Assembly: GCF_013149805.1 (NCBI RefSeq)
Contig: NZ_JABEZT010000011.1
Location: 32,122-96,121 of the forward strand
DNA: 64,000 nucleotides
Direction: 5' to 3'
Source of the DNA: Isoptericola chiayiensis
GTDB lineage: Bacteria; Actinomycetota; Actinomycetes; Actinomycetales; Cellulomonadaceae
The notes under the pieces were generated by a model. That model was not told the origin of the DNA. It saw nothing but the letters and a program-made list of their open reading frames with translations, and did no database searches. The position numbers and the translations under genes were made by a program. Shown piece by piece: positions 51,062-59,978 of this stretch. Position 1 is the stretch's first letter. Each line of letters begins with the position of its first letter.

Positions 51062-52678
51062 ATGGGCCAGGGTCGCGGCGCGGTCGAGTTCGACGTCTCG
51101 CACGACGCCGGCCGGGACGACGACGTCGCCCCCGCTGCCGGGAGTCCGAGCGGGTGGCGTGCCCGCTGGCGTGCGGCGAGCCGGGGTCAACGGCGCGTGG
51201 TCGCCGGGATCGCGGCCGCGTCCGTGCTCGTCCTGGCGGGTGGTGCCGCGGTCGCCGGGTTGCAGGCCGACCGCGTCGAGGCCGACCGGCTGCGCACCGC
51301 CCCCGGAGCGGTCCGCTCCCTGGACGGCCCGCTGACCGACGTGTGGCGCGCGGACGTCGACGCACTCGTCGCGGTGCTGCCCGACGGCGGGCTCGCCACG
51401 ACGGACGGCAGCCGTCTGGTGGTCCGCGAGGTCGCCGACGGGACCGAACGGTGGAGCGTGGAGCTGACGGACGACCCGGTGTGCGGTCCCGCGCCGCGAC
51501 CGGGCAGCCCGCTGGAGTGGGCGGTCCCCGTGGCCACGGTCACCTGTGTGCACGGCTCGGCCGACGCCCGCGTCGTCACGGTGCTGGACGCCGGTGGCGC
51601 CGTCGTCGGGCAGCGGGAGCTGGACCCGGACCTGTACGGCGGGGCGACCCGGGCCGTGGCCCCGGCGGCCGACGGCGGTCTGCTGGTCGCCGAGCACGTG
51701 TCCGACCTGCCGGCACAGCTCACCTTCGCGACGCCGGACCAGATGTTCTCGCGGCTGAGCCGTCTGGAGGTGCAGGCCGGTCCCGCCGACGTGCGGCTGG
51801 AGGACGCGCTCACCGGCGAGCGCCGGGCGACCCTCGAGGTCACGACCGTCCCCGAGGCCGACGGCCTGGACTGCTACGACATGACCGAGACCGTCGTGGA
51901 CGCCTCGGGGCTGGGCACCTCGGGCCGGGCCGTCCTGGACCTCGGCACGCCCCAGGGCACCCCGACGATGGTGCTGTTCGACGGCTGCGCGACCGACGGC
52001 GCCGCGACGTACAGCGGGGTCGCGCTCGGGACCCAGCCGACGGGGGTCGGGCCGTGGCCGCCGCCAGAGCGCCGACAGCCGTACCCCGGCGACCGGTTCG
52101 TGGTCCCCGAGGGCGGCGGGTCGGCGCTGCTCGCCGCCGACGGCACCCCGGTGCTCGAGGCCCGCGGGTGGCGCCTCCAGGTGCCGGCGACCGACGGGAC
52201 GGCCGGTGACGGGCACGTGGCCGTCGCGTCCGACCGGGTGCTCGCGCTGACCGAGGACGGCGCCGAGCGGTGGGAGGCGCCGCAGGCTGACGCCCGGGTG
52301 CTGGTGCGGACCGCCGACGTCGTGGTGGCCGGCGGGTGGAACCGCTTGACGGGGTACGATCCGGCCGACGGCACCGAGCGGTGGACGCTCGAGCCGGACG
52401 CCGGGCCGAACCGGTACGTGCTCTCCGCCGTCACCGACGGTCCCCGGATGGCCGGCGTGCTCCTGGAGACCTCGACCGTGGGGCGGGCCGAGCTGTCCCT
52501 GTTCGTCCTCGACCTGGCCACCGGGCAGGAGGTCGCGCCGCGGATCGAGGTCGACGCGCGCCACGTCGTCGCCGTGGACGGGCACCTGCTCGTGCTGGAG
52601 CCCGCCGAGGACGAGGTGCTGACCGGGGACGTCGCCCCACGGATCGCGGGGCTGCGGGTGCTCGCCCCGGCGGGGTGA
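51062..52678 (+). CDS. Membrane-anchored PQQ-like beta-propeller protein, paralogue 1
   Basis: A 538-residue protein: cytoplasmic basic N-terminus, one membrane helix (about 46-68), then an outside PQQ/WD-like propeller with repeated DG-T-(E/Q)-RW strands (VADGTERWSVEL, PADGTERWTLEP). A conserved CGP (VCGPAPRPGSPLEW) and a second cysteine (TCVHG) recur in the two paralogues. GGGGAGG precedes the ATG. The function is unknown; such proteins often act in envelope quality control or sensing. Confidence 0.85.
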   Translation: MGQGRGAVEFDVSHDAGRDDDVAPAAGSPSGWRARWRAASRGQRRVVAGIAAASVLVLAGGAAVAGLQADRVEADRLRTAPGAVRSLDGPLTDVWRADVDALVAVLPDGGLATTDGSRLVVREVADGTERWSVELTDDPVCGPAPRPGSPLEWAVPVATVTCVHGSADARVVTVLDAGGAVVGQRELDPDLYGGATRAVAPAADGGLLVAEHVSDLPAQLTFATPDQMFSRLSRLEVQAGPADVRLEDALTGERRATLEVTTVPEADGLDCYDMTETVVDASGLGTSGRAVLDLGTPQGTPTMVLFDGCATDGAATYSGVALGTQPTGVGPWPPPERRQPYPGDRFVVPEGGGSALLAADGTPVLEARGWRLQVPATDGTAGDGHVAVASDRVLALTEDGAERWEAPQADARVLVRTADVVVAGGWNRLTGYDPADGTERWTLEPDAGPNRYVLSAVTDGPRMAGVLLETSTVGRAELSLFVLDLATGQEVAPRIEVDARHVVAVDGHLLVLEPAEDEVLTGDVAPRIAGLRVLAPAG

Positions 52679-52715
52679 TTCGCCGGGTGCGACCGAACCG
52701 GGGCAGGATGCGTGC

Positions 52716-54422
52716 GTGGCACGACGACGCGACACCGACCTCGTCTCCTTCGACGTCTCCTACGGCGCCGGGCTCGAGGACGGGTTCGACGCGTCCGGCG
52801 GCGCCGGGGACGTCCCCGGCGGGCCCGAGCGGGGTCCGTCCTGGCGGGACCGGTGGCGTGCGGCCTCCCCGCGGCGGCGACGGAGGATCGTCGGCTCGGC
52901 CGGTGCCGCACTCGTCGTGGCGGTCGGCGGGGTGAGTGTCGCCGGGGCGGTGCAGGCGCACGTCGACGCCGAGCGGCTGCGGGAGTCCCCGGGCGGGGTC
53001 GTCTCGCTCGACGGTGACCTGACCGAGGTCTGGAGCACCGGCGGAGGCGTGGCCGCGGTGCTGGCCGGGGGCGGGCTCGTCGGGATCGACGGCACCGAGG
53101 CGGTCGCGCGCGCCGTGGCCGACGGGGCCGAGCTGTGGCGGGTCGAGCTCGGCGAGGCGCCGGAGTGCGGCCCGTCGCCACGGCTCGGCAGCAGCGTCGA
53201 GTGGACCCTGACCGCCGACGTCGTCACGTGCCTGCACGGTCCGGACGGCGAGCGCACGGCGACCGTCCTCCACGCCGACGGGGCCGTCGTCGGTCAGCGG
53301 GACCTGGACCCCGAGCGCTACGGCGCGGACGTCGAGGTGGTGCCCGCCGCCGACGGCGCGCTGGCCGTGGCCGCGCTCGAGACGCCCGCGTGGGTGGGCC
53401 GGGAGTTCGACTCCCAGCAGGCCGCGGACGAGGCGCTCGCCCGGTCGCGCGACAGCATGGTCGAGGCGGCGGTGCACGTCGAGGACGCCCTCACCGGCGA
53501 CGTGCGGTCCGAGCTCGACCTGGACGACGGCGGCCTGACCTGGTCCGACTGCGCCGGGGTCGCGATGTCCGGCGAACCCGGTGAGCCCGAGCGCGCCTGG
53601 ATCCTGTTCGACGGATCGACCCGGCCCACGGCCACGCCGGCCGTCGTGGGTTACCGGCTCTGCGGAACGGCCGGTGCCGTGACGGCCGCCGGGACGGCGC
53701 TCGACCTCAAAGACGCCATCTACGTCGGGTTCGACAGCCTCGGGACCGGCGGCGACGTCTCCCCGTTCCCCGGCGGAGGGATCGTGGTGCCCCGTGGCGG
53801 TGCCGGGTCGGCCGTGGTGGCCGAGGACGGGTCCGAACGGCTCGCCGACCTGACGCGGCGGGTGCTGGTGCCGAGCGCGCAGGTCGGCGACCCCGAGCCC
53901 GAGCCCGAGGCGCTGGCGGTGCCCGACGGCCGCTACGGGCTCGTCGGTGTCGACGGCATCGAGGTCCGGTGGGAGCGGGAGCTGCCGGGCGACGTCCAGG
54001 TCCTGGCCCGGACCGACGGCACGAGCGTCCTGTCCGTGACGGACTACGGGAACGACGGGTCGGGGCTCGGGGCGCTCGTCGGTCTCGACGACGCCGACGG
54101 CACCGAGCGGTGGCGGGTCGAGCTGGGCGAGCCGGACGGCGATGACGGCGCGCCGTACTGGGTCCAGGTCACCTCGGCCGTCACCGACGGCGGACGGATC
54201 ACCGCCGCGGTGACCGCCGCGACGGGCACCACCTGGGAGGCCTATCTGCTCACCGTCGACCTGGCCACGGGCGACGAGCGCCGTCAAGACCTCGGCACCG
54301 AGGTGTTCCCGCTCCTCTCCGCGGTGGACGGTCACCTGCTGCTGCACGAGCTGGACCCGTACGGCGATCCTGTGGGCGACGGGATCGCCGTCGAGACGGT
54401 GAGGGTGCTCGAACCGCGCTAG
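52716..54422 (+). CDS. Membrane-anchored PQQ-like beta-propeller protein, paralogue 2
   Basis: A 568-residue protein with the same plan: MARRRDTDLVSFDVS start, helix about 58-79, propeller with VADGAELWRVEL, ECGPSPRLGSSVEW, TCLHG and DADGTERWRVEL. GTG at 52716; a CAGGAT element six bases upstream is a weak leaderless promoter. It follows paralogue 1 by 37 bases and precedes paralogue 3 by nine. Confidence 0.85.
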   Translation: MARRRDTDLVSFDVSYGAGLEDGFDASGGAGDVPGGPERGPSWRDRWRAASPRRRRRIVGSAGAALVVAVGGVSVAGAVQAHVDAERLRESPGGVVSLDGDLTEVWSTGGGVAAVLAGGGLVGIDGTEAVARAVADGAELWRVELGEAPECGPSPRLGSSVEWTLTADVVTCLHGPDGERTATVLHADGAVVGQRDLDPERYGADVEVVPAADGALAVAALETPAWVGREFDSQQAADEALARSRDSMVEAAVHVEDALTGDVRSELDLDDGGLTWSDCAGVAMSGEPGEPERAWILFDGSTRPTATPAVVGYRLCGTAGAVTAAGTALDLKDAIYVGFDSLGTGGDVSPFPGGGIVVPRGGAGSAVVAEDGSERLADLTRRVLVPSAQVGDPEPEPEALAVPDGRYGLVGVDGIEVRWERELPGDVQVLARTDGTSVLSVTDYGNDGSGLGALVGLDDADGTERWRVELGEPDGDDGAPYWVQVTSAVTDGGRITAAVTAATGTTWEAYLLTVDLATGDERRQDLGTEVFPLLSAVDGHLLLHELDPYGDPVGDGIAVETVRVLEPR

Positions 54423-54425
54423 CGT
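54420..54425 (+). promoter_or_regulatory. -10 box of propeller paralogue 3, overlapping a stop codon
   Basis: TAGCGT begins with the TAG stop of paralogue 2 and ends six bases before the GTG of paralogue 3. CGGAGG between them could instead be a ribosome site, so leaderless and coupled translation are both possible. Confidence 0.4.
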
Positions 54426-54431
54426 CGGAGG

Positions 54432-56114
54432 GTGGGGCGCCGACGCCGCCCCGAGGGGGCGTTCACGTTCGACCTGGTTCCCGACGACGGGACCCAGGCC
54501 GGTGACCGACCTGCGGCGTCGCCCGTCGATGCGGGGCCCGCCGCCGACCTTCCCGCGGATGTCCCGCCGTCGGACCGCGACCGCGAGCCGGGACCGGTGC
54601 GCCGGACGTGGCAGCGGTTCTCGCGTCGCACCCGCCTGGCCGCCCTGGTGACCGTGGCCGCGGTGGCCGGCGTGGTCCTCGTCGTCGACGGGATGCTCGA
54701 CCAGGGCCGGCACGAGGAGCTGCGGACCGCGGCGGGCGGCGTCGTCGACCTGTCCGCACCGCCGGCCGAGGCCTGGCGCGTGGGGGACGCCGGGGACGCG
54801 CCGCCGCAGGAGGTCTCGCTCGCGGCCGTGACCGACGGGGTGGCCATGGTGCAGCGCGAGGACGAGCTGCGCGGCGTCGACCTGGTCACCGGCCAGGAAC
54901 GGTGGGTGATCGACCTGCTCGACTCGCGGGCGCGCTGCGGGCCGGGGGTCACCCTGTGGTCGGACGTCGCCGAGATCACGCCGGCCTCGCGGGTGGTGTG
55001 CGTCGCGGACGGGCAGGCCGGTGCCGCGACGGCGACGGTGGTCACGGCCGACGGGACGGTGCTGGCCCGCCGTCAGCTCGAGGGTGAGCAGGACCTGGTC
55101 GCGCCCGGACCGGACGGCACGCTGCTCACCGCGTCCTGGGTGGGTGAGCCCGACGACGTGGACGTGGAGCTGCACGGCGACCCGATGACGGACCTGACGG
55201 TGATCGGTGAGATCGACGACGGCTACGACCTGCTGGTGCGGCTCAGCGACGCCGTGACCGGGGAGGAGCGCTGGGAGCGCCGGGTGGCGTTCGACGAGGT
55301 GCGCGACGAGCGCCAGTGCGTCCGGTGGACCACCGGGGGGCGGGACATGGAGCTGGCCCGCGACGGCGACGTCGACCACCTGACGAGCGGCCGGCTGCTC
55401 GCTGTCTCCGCGTGCGGGGTGCTCGCCTACTTCACGCCGTCGGGCGAGCAGCTCGACCTGAGCTCCGCGCAGGCCGCCGGCGACGACGTCGCGCGCCGCG
55501 TGCAGCCCCTGGCCGACGGCGGGTACGCCGTGTTCGCGGCGGTGTGGGGCCAGCAGGCGTGGACGTACGGCGTGCTGGACGCCGCCGGTCAGGAGCGGCT
55601 GCGGGTCGAGGGGCGGCTGCTGGACCCGTGGGCGACCGACGGCCCCGCCGACGGCGAGCTGCTGCTCGCCACCGAGGCGGGGCTGACGGCGGTGGACGCG
55701 GAGGGCGCCGAGCGGTGGACGGCCGACGTCGAGGCCGACGAGCAGCTGGCGCGCGCCGGCGGGGTGACGGTCGTGCTCGACCAGCGCGACCGCGTCCTCG
55801 GCCTCGACCGAGCCACCGGCGACGTGCTGTGGGTGCGCGAGGACCTGACGGATCTGTCGTCCGTGGAGGGTGCCACCGGACGCGGCGGCGAGGTCGAGTC
55901 GGTGTTCACCGACGGGTCCGTCGTGGCGCTGGTGGTGCCGGACTACGGCGACACGGGGGTGGTCTCGCGCTGGCTCGCGGTCGACGCGACCACCGGGGAG
56001 GACCTGTGGTCCGCCGCGGTGCCGCACGAGGGCTGGGGCGTCGACCTGGCCGTGGAGGGCCAGATCGTGCGGTGGTGGCCCCGCGGGCTCGCGGGGTTCA
56101 CCACCACGTCCTGA
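54432..56114 (+). CDS. Membrane-anchored PQQ-like beta-propeller protein, paralogue 3
   Basis: A 560-residue protein with the same plan: basic start (MGRRRRPEGAFTFDLV), helix about 69-86, propeller strands LVTGQERWVIDL, RATGDVLWVRED and ATTGEDLWSAAV, and the family CGP (RCGPGVTLWSDV). It is more divergent than the first two. The stop is six bases from the convergent PadR gene stop. Confidence 0.85.
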   Translation: MGRRRRPEGAFTFDLVPDDGTQAGDRPAASPVDAGPAADLPADVPPSDRDREPGPVRRTWQRFSRRTRLAALVTVAAVAGVVLVVDGMLDQGRHEELRTAAGGVVDLSAPPAEAWRVGDAGDAPPQEVSLAAVTDGVAMVQREDELRGVDLVTGQERWVIDLLDSRARCGPGVTLWSDVAEITPASRVVCVADGQAGAATATVVTADGTVLARRQLEGEQDLVAPGPDGTLLTASWVGEPDDVDVELHGDPMTDLTVIGEIDDGYDLLVRLSDAVTGEERWERRVAFDEVRDERQCVRWTTGGRDMELARDGDVDHLTSGRLLAVSACGVLAYFTPSGEQLDLSSAQAAGDDVARRVQPLADGGYAVFAAVWGQQAWTYGVLDAAGQERLRVEGRLLDPWATDGPADGELLLATEAGLTAVDAEGAERWTADVEADEQLARAGGVTVVLDQRDRVLGLDRATGDVLWVREDLTDLSSVEGATGRGGEVESVFTDGSVVALVVPDYGDTGVVSRWLAVDATTGEDLWSAAVPHEGWGVDLAVEGQIVRWWPRGLAGFTTTS

Positions 56115-56120
56115 TCCGGC

Positions 56121-56822
56121 TCAGGCGTCGCGGTCGTCCGTGTAGGGGCCGGCTTGCGGGGCGTCCTGCTGGTCGCCTTGCGCGACGTCCTGCGGGGTCT
56201 CCGGCGCCTCGGCGAGCACGAGGTAGATCTCCCGGCGCGTGCGCTCGAGGATCTCGCGGGCCCGGGCGGCCTGCTCGGGGGTGCCGGTGCGGGCGACCTC
56301 GCGGGCCGCTCCGCCGACGGCGTGCACGGCTTCGCGCAGCTCCCGGTCGTGACCTCGGGGGCCGGACTGCGCCCAGGGAGTGCCGAGCTCGTCGCGGTGC
56401 TCGGCGACGTGGGTGCGCCCGGCGTCGGTGAGCGCGGCGAGGCGGCGGCCGCCGTCGTCGGTCACCTGCACGAGGCCCTCGGCCTCGAGCTGCCCGATCG
56501 CGGGGTAGACGGCGCCCGGGCTGGGGTGCCAGGCGCCCTCGGAACGGTCGGTGAGCTCGGTGATGATCTGGTAGCCGTGCCGCGGCTCCTCGGCGAGCAG
56601 GAGCAGGATCGCGGCGCGCATCTGACCGCGGCCGCGTCGGCTGCCCCGGGGTCCGCGCGGACCGCCGCGGCCGTCGGGTCGGCCCCGGCCTCCGCGGGGA
56701 CCGGTCTCCCAGCCGGTGTCGAAGCCGCCGTGGCGGCCCCGGCCGCCGCGCGGGTGGCCGCCGCGTCGGCCGCGGGGTGCGTCGTCGAGGTCGGGGAAGG
56801 GGTGTTCGTGGGGGGTACGCAT
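56121..56822 (-). CDS. PadR family transcriptional regulator with Arg/Gly-rich N-terminus
   Basis: A 233-residue regulator. Residues 1-66 are extremely Gly/Arg-rich and disordered-looking. Residues 67-145 are the PadR winged helix (RAAILLLLAEEPRHGYQIIT, WHPSPGAVYPAIGQLEAEGL), followed by a helical dimer part. GAAGGAG lies before the ATG. It is divergent from the endonuclease gene, with dyads between that are probably its operators. Confidence 0.9.
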   Translation of the reverse strand: MRTPHEHPFPDLDDAPRGRRGGHPRGGRGRHGGFDTGWETGPRGGRGRPDGRGGPRGPRGSRRGRGQMRAAILLLLAEEPRHGYQIITELTDRSEGAWHPSPGAVYPAIGQLEAEGLVQVTDDGGRRLAALTDAGRTHVAEHRDELGTPWAQSGPRGHDRELREAVHAVGGAAREVARTGTPEQAARAREILERTRREIYLVLAEAPETPQDVAQGDQQDAPQAGPYTDDRDA

Positions 56823-56874
56823 GGTCTGTCTCCTTCAGGGTTCGTGGTGCCGGGGAGCGGTCGCTCGACCCGAC

Positions 56875-56904
56875 ATGTCGAAGATACATCAACGATATAT
56901 CGTT
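56875..56904. promoter_or_regulatory. Two dyads, probable PadR operator region
   Basis: ATGT-N7-ACAT (56875-56889) resembles PadR sites (ATGT-N8-ACAT), and AACGATATATCGTT (56891-56904) is a perfect 14-bp palindrome. Both are AT-rich for this genome and lie between PadR and the endonuclease. Confidence 0.6.
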
Positions 56905-56966
56905 AGCAACACCCCGTCGGGATGCGGTGCCGAGCGCCCACGGCCACCTCGTGGTTGGCTGCCCGG

Positions 56967-57917
56967 ATGACCGGTTACGACCCGCGCTTCCTCGGACCCG
57001 ACGACGCGCTCGAGGTCCCCCTGCCCGTCCCCGTCGACGACGACGGCCCGCCCCGCGCGCTGCGCCGGCTCGACCACCCCCGCTTCAGCATCCTGCTCGA
57101 CCCCGACCGCCGCCTCGCCGCCGCCACCGCCTGCACCGTCGACGGCGAGAACCTCCAGCGGCTGCCCCGCACCGGCAGCTGGCGGCTCGACGACCAGGCG
57201 CTGCCCGACGAGCAGGCCGGCAACGAGCTCTACCGCCACAACCCGCTCGACCGCGGACACCTCGTGCGCCGCCTCGACCCCATGTGGGGCGGCGTCGACG
57301 AGGCCCGCCAGGCCGGCGAGGCCACCTTCGTCTACACCAACGCCGCCCCCCAGATCGACGCCTTCAACCAGTCCAAGGAGCTGTGGAACGGCCTCGAGGA
57401 CCACGTCCTGACGTTCGCCGACGCCCACCGCCACCGGATCGTCGTGCACACCGGGTGCGTGTTCGACCCCGCCGACCCCGTCTACCGCGGCATCGCCCTG
57501 CCGCGGCGGTTCTGGAAGGTCGCCGCCTGGGCCACGGCGGGCACCGGCCAGGGGGCCGACGACGGCGGCACACGGCCGGACGTGCTGCGTGCGGCGGCGT
57601 TCGTGCTCGACCAGACGCCGCAGCTCACCGACGCCGAGCTGTCCACCGCCACCGGTCGGGCGCTCGCGGCCGGGAACATCCCCCCGCTGGGGCCCTACCG
57701 GACCTTCGGCGTCCCCGTCGCCGACCTCGAGGTGCTGACCGGGCTCGACCTCGGGCCCCTCGTCGCGGCCGACGTGCTGGCACCCGAGCGGCGGACCGCC
57801 GTCGGCACCGGACCGGCCGCCGAGCCCGCCGAGCCGATGCGCGCCGGCGGGCCGCCGCCGTCGGGCTGGACCGAGCTCACCACCCCCGCCGAGGTAGGCC
57901 AGCTCCTCGCGAGGTAG
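56967..57917 (+). CDS. DNA/RNA non-specific endonuclease (NUC1/EndoG type), no signal peptide
   Basis: A 316-residue ββα-metal nuclease. The active-site motif is DRGH (H98, in NPLDRGHLVRR), with FVYTNAAPQ and the Asn/Glu helix FNQSKELWNGLE. Most relatives are secreted; here there is no signal peptide, so it would act in the cytoplasm or leave by another route. The ATG at 56967 is favoured over an upstream ATG. The C-terminus (EVGQLLAR) and TAG stop are encoded by the first units of a 20-bp tandem repeat. Confidence 0.87.
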   Translation: MTGYDPRFLGPDDALEVPLPVPVDDDGPPRALRRLDHPRFSILLDPDRRLAAATACTVDGENLQRLPRTGSWRLDDQALPDEQAGNELYRHNPLDRGHLVRRLDPMWGGVDEARQAGEATFVYTNAAPQIDAFNQSKELWNGLEDHVLTFADAHRHRIVVHTGCVFDPADPVYRGIALPRRFWKVAAWATAGTGQGADDGGTRPDVLRAAAFVLDQTPQLTDAELSTATGRALAAGNIPPLGPYRTFGVPVADLEVLTGLDLGPLVAADVLAPERRTAVGTGPAAEPAEPMRAGGPPPSGWTELTTPAEVGQLLAR

Positions 57918-57960
57918 GCCAGCTCCTCGCGAGGTAGGCCAGCTCCTCGCGAGGTAGGCG
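57891..57960 (+). repeat. 20-bp tandem repeat array B at the endonuclease stop codon
   Basis: Three identical 20-base units (57891-57910, 57911-57930, 57931-57950) and a half unit, each GAGGTAGGCCAGCTCCTCGC. The first unit is coding; the TAG in the second is the stop of the endonuclease gene. Confidence 0.9.
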
Positions 57961-57989
57961 ACCGCGCGTGCGCCGCCGTCGTCCCGGCA

Positions 57990-57995
57990 TAGGTT
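57990..57995 (+). promoter_or_regulatory. -10 box of the Na+/H+ antiporter gene
   Basis: TAGGTT ends seven bases before the ATG at 58003. It rules out an ATG nine bases further upstream as start. Confidence 0.55.
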
Positions 57996-58002
57996 GAGGC
58001 GC

Positions 58003-59901
58003 ATGGACGTCATGCTCGTCGCTGTCGCCTCCGCCGTCGTCGTCGTCACGGTGACCGCGCTCGCCCCGCGGGCCGGTGTCGCCGCGCCGCTGCTGCTCGT
58101 GCTCGTCGGTGTCGCGGTCAGCTTCGTCCCCGCGGTCCCGGCGATCGACGTCGACCCCGAGCTGATCCTGGCCGGCGTGCTGCCGGCGCTGCTCTACGCC
58201 GCGGCCGCCTCCTTCCCGACGATGGACTTCCGGCGCGACCTCACCGCGATCAGCGGGATGTCGGTGCTCCTGGTGGTGTTCTCGGCCGTGCTGCTCGGGT
58301 TCGTCTTCTCCTGGGTGGTCCCGGGACTCGACGTCGCCGCGGGCATCGCGCTCGGAGCGATCGTCAGCCCCACCGACGCCGTCGCCACGTCCATCATCAA
58401 GAAGCTCGGGGCGCCGCGCCGGGTCGTCGTCGTGCTCGACGGCGAGGGCCTGCTCAACGACGCCACGTCGCTGGTGCTGCTGCGCTCCGCGGTCGCCGCC
58501 ACGGCCGTCAGCGTGTCCCTGTGGTCGGTGATCGGGGACTTCCTCCTCGCGGTCGCGATCGCCGTCGTCCTCGGCGTCGTCGTCGGACGCCTCGGCCTGT
58601 GGGTCCGGACCCGGCTGAAGCACGCGGCGCTGTCGACGGCCGTGTCGTTCGTCGTGCCCTTCGCCGCCTACCTGCCGACCGAGGTGCTCGACGCCTCCGG
58701 CATCGTGGCGGCGGTCGCGGCGGGACTCGTCACCAGCACGCTCGCGCCGAAGTACCTGCGCCCCACGGACCGGGTCGCCGAGCGGATGAACTGGCAGACC
58801 GTCGAGACGCTGCTGGAGGGTGCGCTCTTCCTGGTCATGGGCCTGCAGGTGTACGGCCTGGTCGAGGACGTCCGCGCCGAGCACGGCTCGCTGTGGATCG
58901 CGTGGGGCGTCGCCACCCTCGGTGCGGTCGGCATCGTCGCGGTCCGGGCGGCGTTCGTGCTCCCGCTGCTGCAGTACCTGGCACGACGTCGTCGGCGGGG
59001 CGAGCAGATGCGCGGGATGCTCGCGACCCTGCAGGAGCGCCTGGACGCCAAGATCGCCGCGCACCGGGACGGTGACGTCGAGACGCTGTCGACGCAGGCG
59101 GCCCGCGAGGCGCTGGAACGGTCGTGGCCCGAGCAGCTCCCGGAGCGTCGCCGTGCCCACGAGCGCCGGCGGCTGGAACGCCACGCCCGCCGGTACGCCG
59201 AGATGCGCCGACGCACCCGCCCCGGCACGAGCGAGGAGCACGAGGCCGCCCGGGCCGGCGTGGTCGAGCGGATCAATCGGTTCAGCCGCCGGCTGACCCG
59301 CAAGGTCGCCGACATCGACTACCTGTCGGCGGCACCGCTCGGACCGAAGGAGGGGGTCGTGCTGGTGTGGGCCGGGATGCGCGGCGCGGTCACGCTCGCC
59401 GCCGCCCAGACGCTGCCCGCCGACTTCCCGCAGCGCTCCCTCGTGGTGCTCGTCGCCTTCGGTGTCGCCGCCGGCACGCTCCTGGTCCAGGGCGGCACCC
59501 TGCCGTGGGTGGTGCGGCGGCTCGGGCTCGCGGGGGCGACGTCGCCGCGGCGTGCGGCCGACCAGGCCGGTCTGCGCGACGTCGTGGACGGCGCCGCCCG
59601 GACCCTGCTCACCGATCCCGGCCTGCGCCGGCCCGACGGCGGCACCTACGCGCCGCGGATCGTCGACCGGGTGCGCGACGTCGTCGTGCGCGAGCAGCAC
59701 GACCAGGACGAGGAGGAGGCCACCCCGGCCGAGCAGCACGAGCAGTTCTTTGAGCTCCGCCTCGCGACGATCGAGGCCCAGCGCAGCGCCCTGCTCGACG
59801 CCCGCCGGCTGGGCACCCACGACGCCGACCTGCTGAACCAGGCCCTGGAGCTGCTCGACGCCGACCAGATCGCCGTCGAGATGCGGTCGCGCGCCGACTG
59901 A
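58003..59901 (+). CDS. CPA1-type Na+/H+ antiporter
   Basis: A 632-residue antiporter with about twelve helices: GAIVSPTDAVATSIIKKLG and EGLLNDATSLVLLR carry the acidic ion-binding residues of CPA1/NhaP, and WAGMRGAVTLAAAQTLP follows. A charged insertion of about 90 residues (about 330-420, rich in Arg/Glu) sits between the helix blocks, and a helical cytoplasmic tail ends the protein. It is a single gene with its own leaderless promoter and a palindromic end. Confidence 0.92.
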   Translation: MDVMLVAVASAVVVVTVTALAPRAGVAAPLLLVLVGVAVSFVPAVPAIDVDPELILAGVLPALLYAAAASFPTMDFRRDLTAISGMSVLLVVFSAVLLGFVFSWVVPGLDVAAGIALGAIVSPTDAVATSIIKKLGAPRRVVVVLDGEGLLNDATSLVLLRSAVAATAVSVSLWSVIGDFLLAVAIAVVLGVVVGRLGLWVRTRLKHAALSTAVSFVVPFAAYLPTEVLDASGIVAAVAAGLVTSTLAPKYLRPTDRVAERMNWQTVETLLEGALFLVMGLQVYGLVEDVRAEHGSLWIAWGVATLGAVGIVAVRAAFVLPLLQYLARRRRRGEQMRGMLATLQERLDAKIAAHRDGDVETLSTQAAREALERSWPEQLPERRRAHERRRLERHARRYAEMRRRTRPGTSEEHEAARAGVVERINRFSRRLTRKVADIDYLSAAPLGPKEGVVLVWAGMRGAVTLAAAQTLPADFPQRSLVVLVAFGVAAGTLLVQGGTLPWVVRRLGLAGATSPRRAADQAGLRDVVDGAARTLLTDPGLRRPDGGTYAPRIVDRVRDVVVREQHDQDEEEATPAEQHEQFFELRLATIEAQRSALLDARRLGTHDADLLNQALELLDADQIAVEMRSRAD

Positions 59902-59907
59902 ACGGCG

Positions 59908-59966
59908 TCGAGCGTCTCTGTCTGCATCTCATCGGTGATCGACGGGGTGCAGACAGAGACGCTCGA
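59908..59966. terminator. Palindrome copy 2 with GAGCGTCTCTGTCTGCA arms
   Basis: Arms 59908-59926 and 59948-59966 pair perfectly over 19 bases. It sits between the convergent antiporter and ABC permease genes, six bases after the antiporter stop. It shares 17 arm bases and the following CTCAT with the palindrome at 38809-38865. Confidence 0.8.
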
Positions 59967-59978
59967 TCGACGGCCTCG

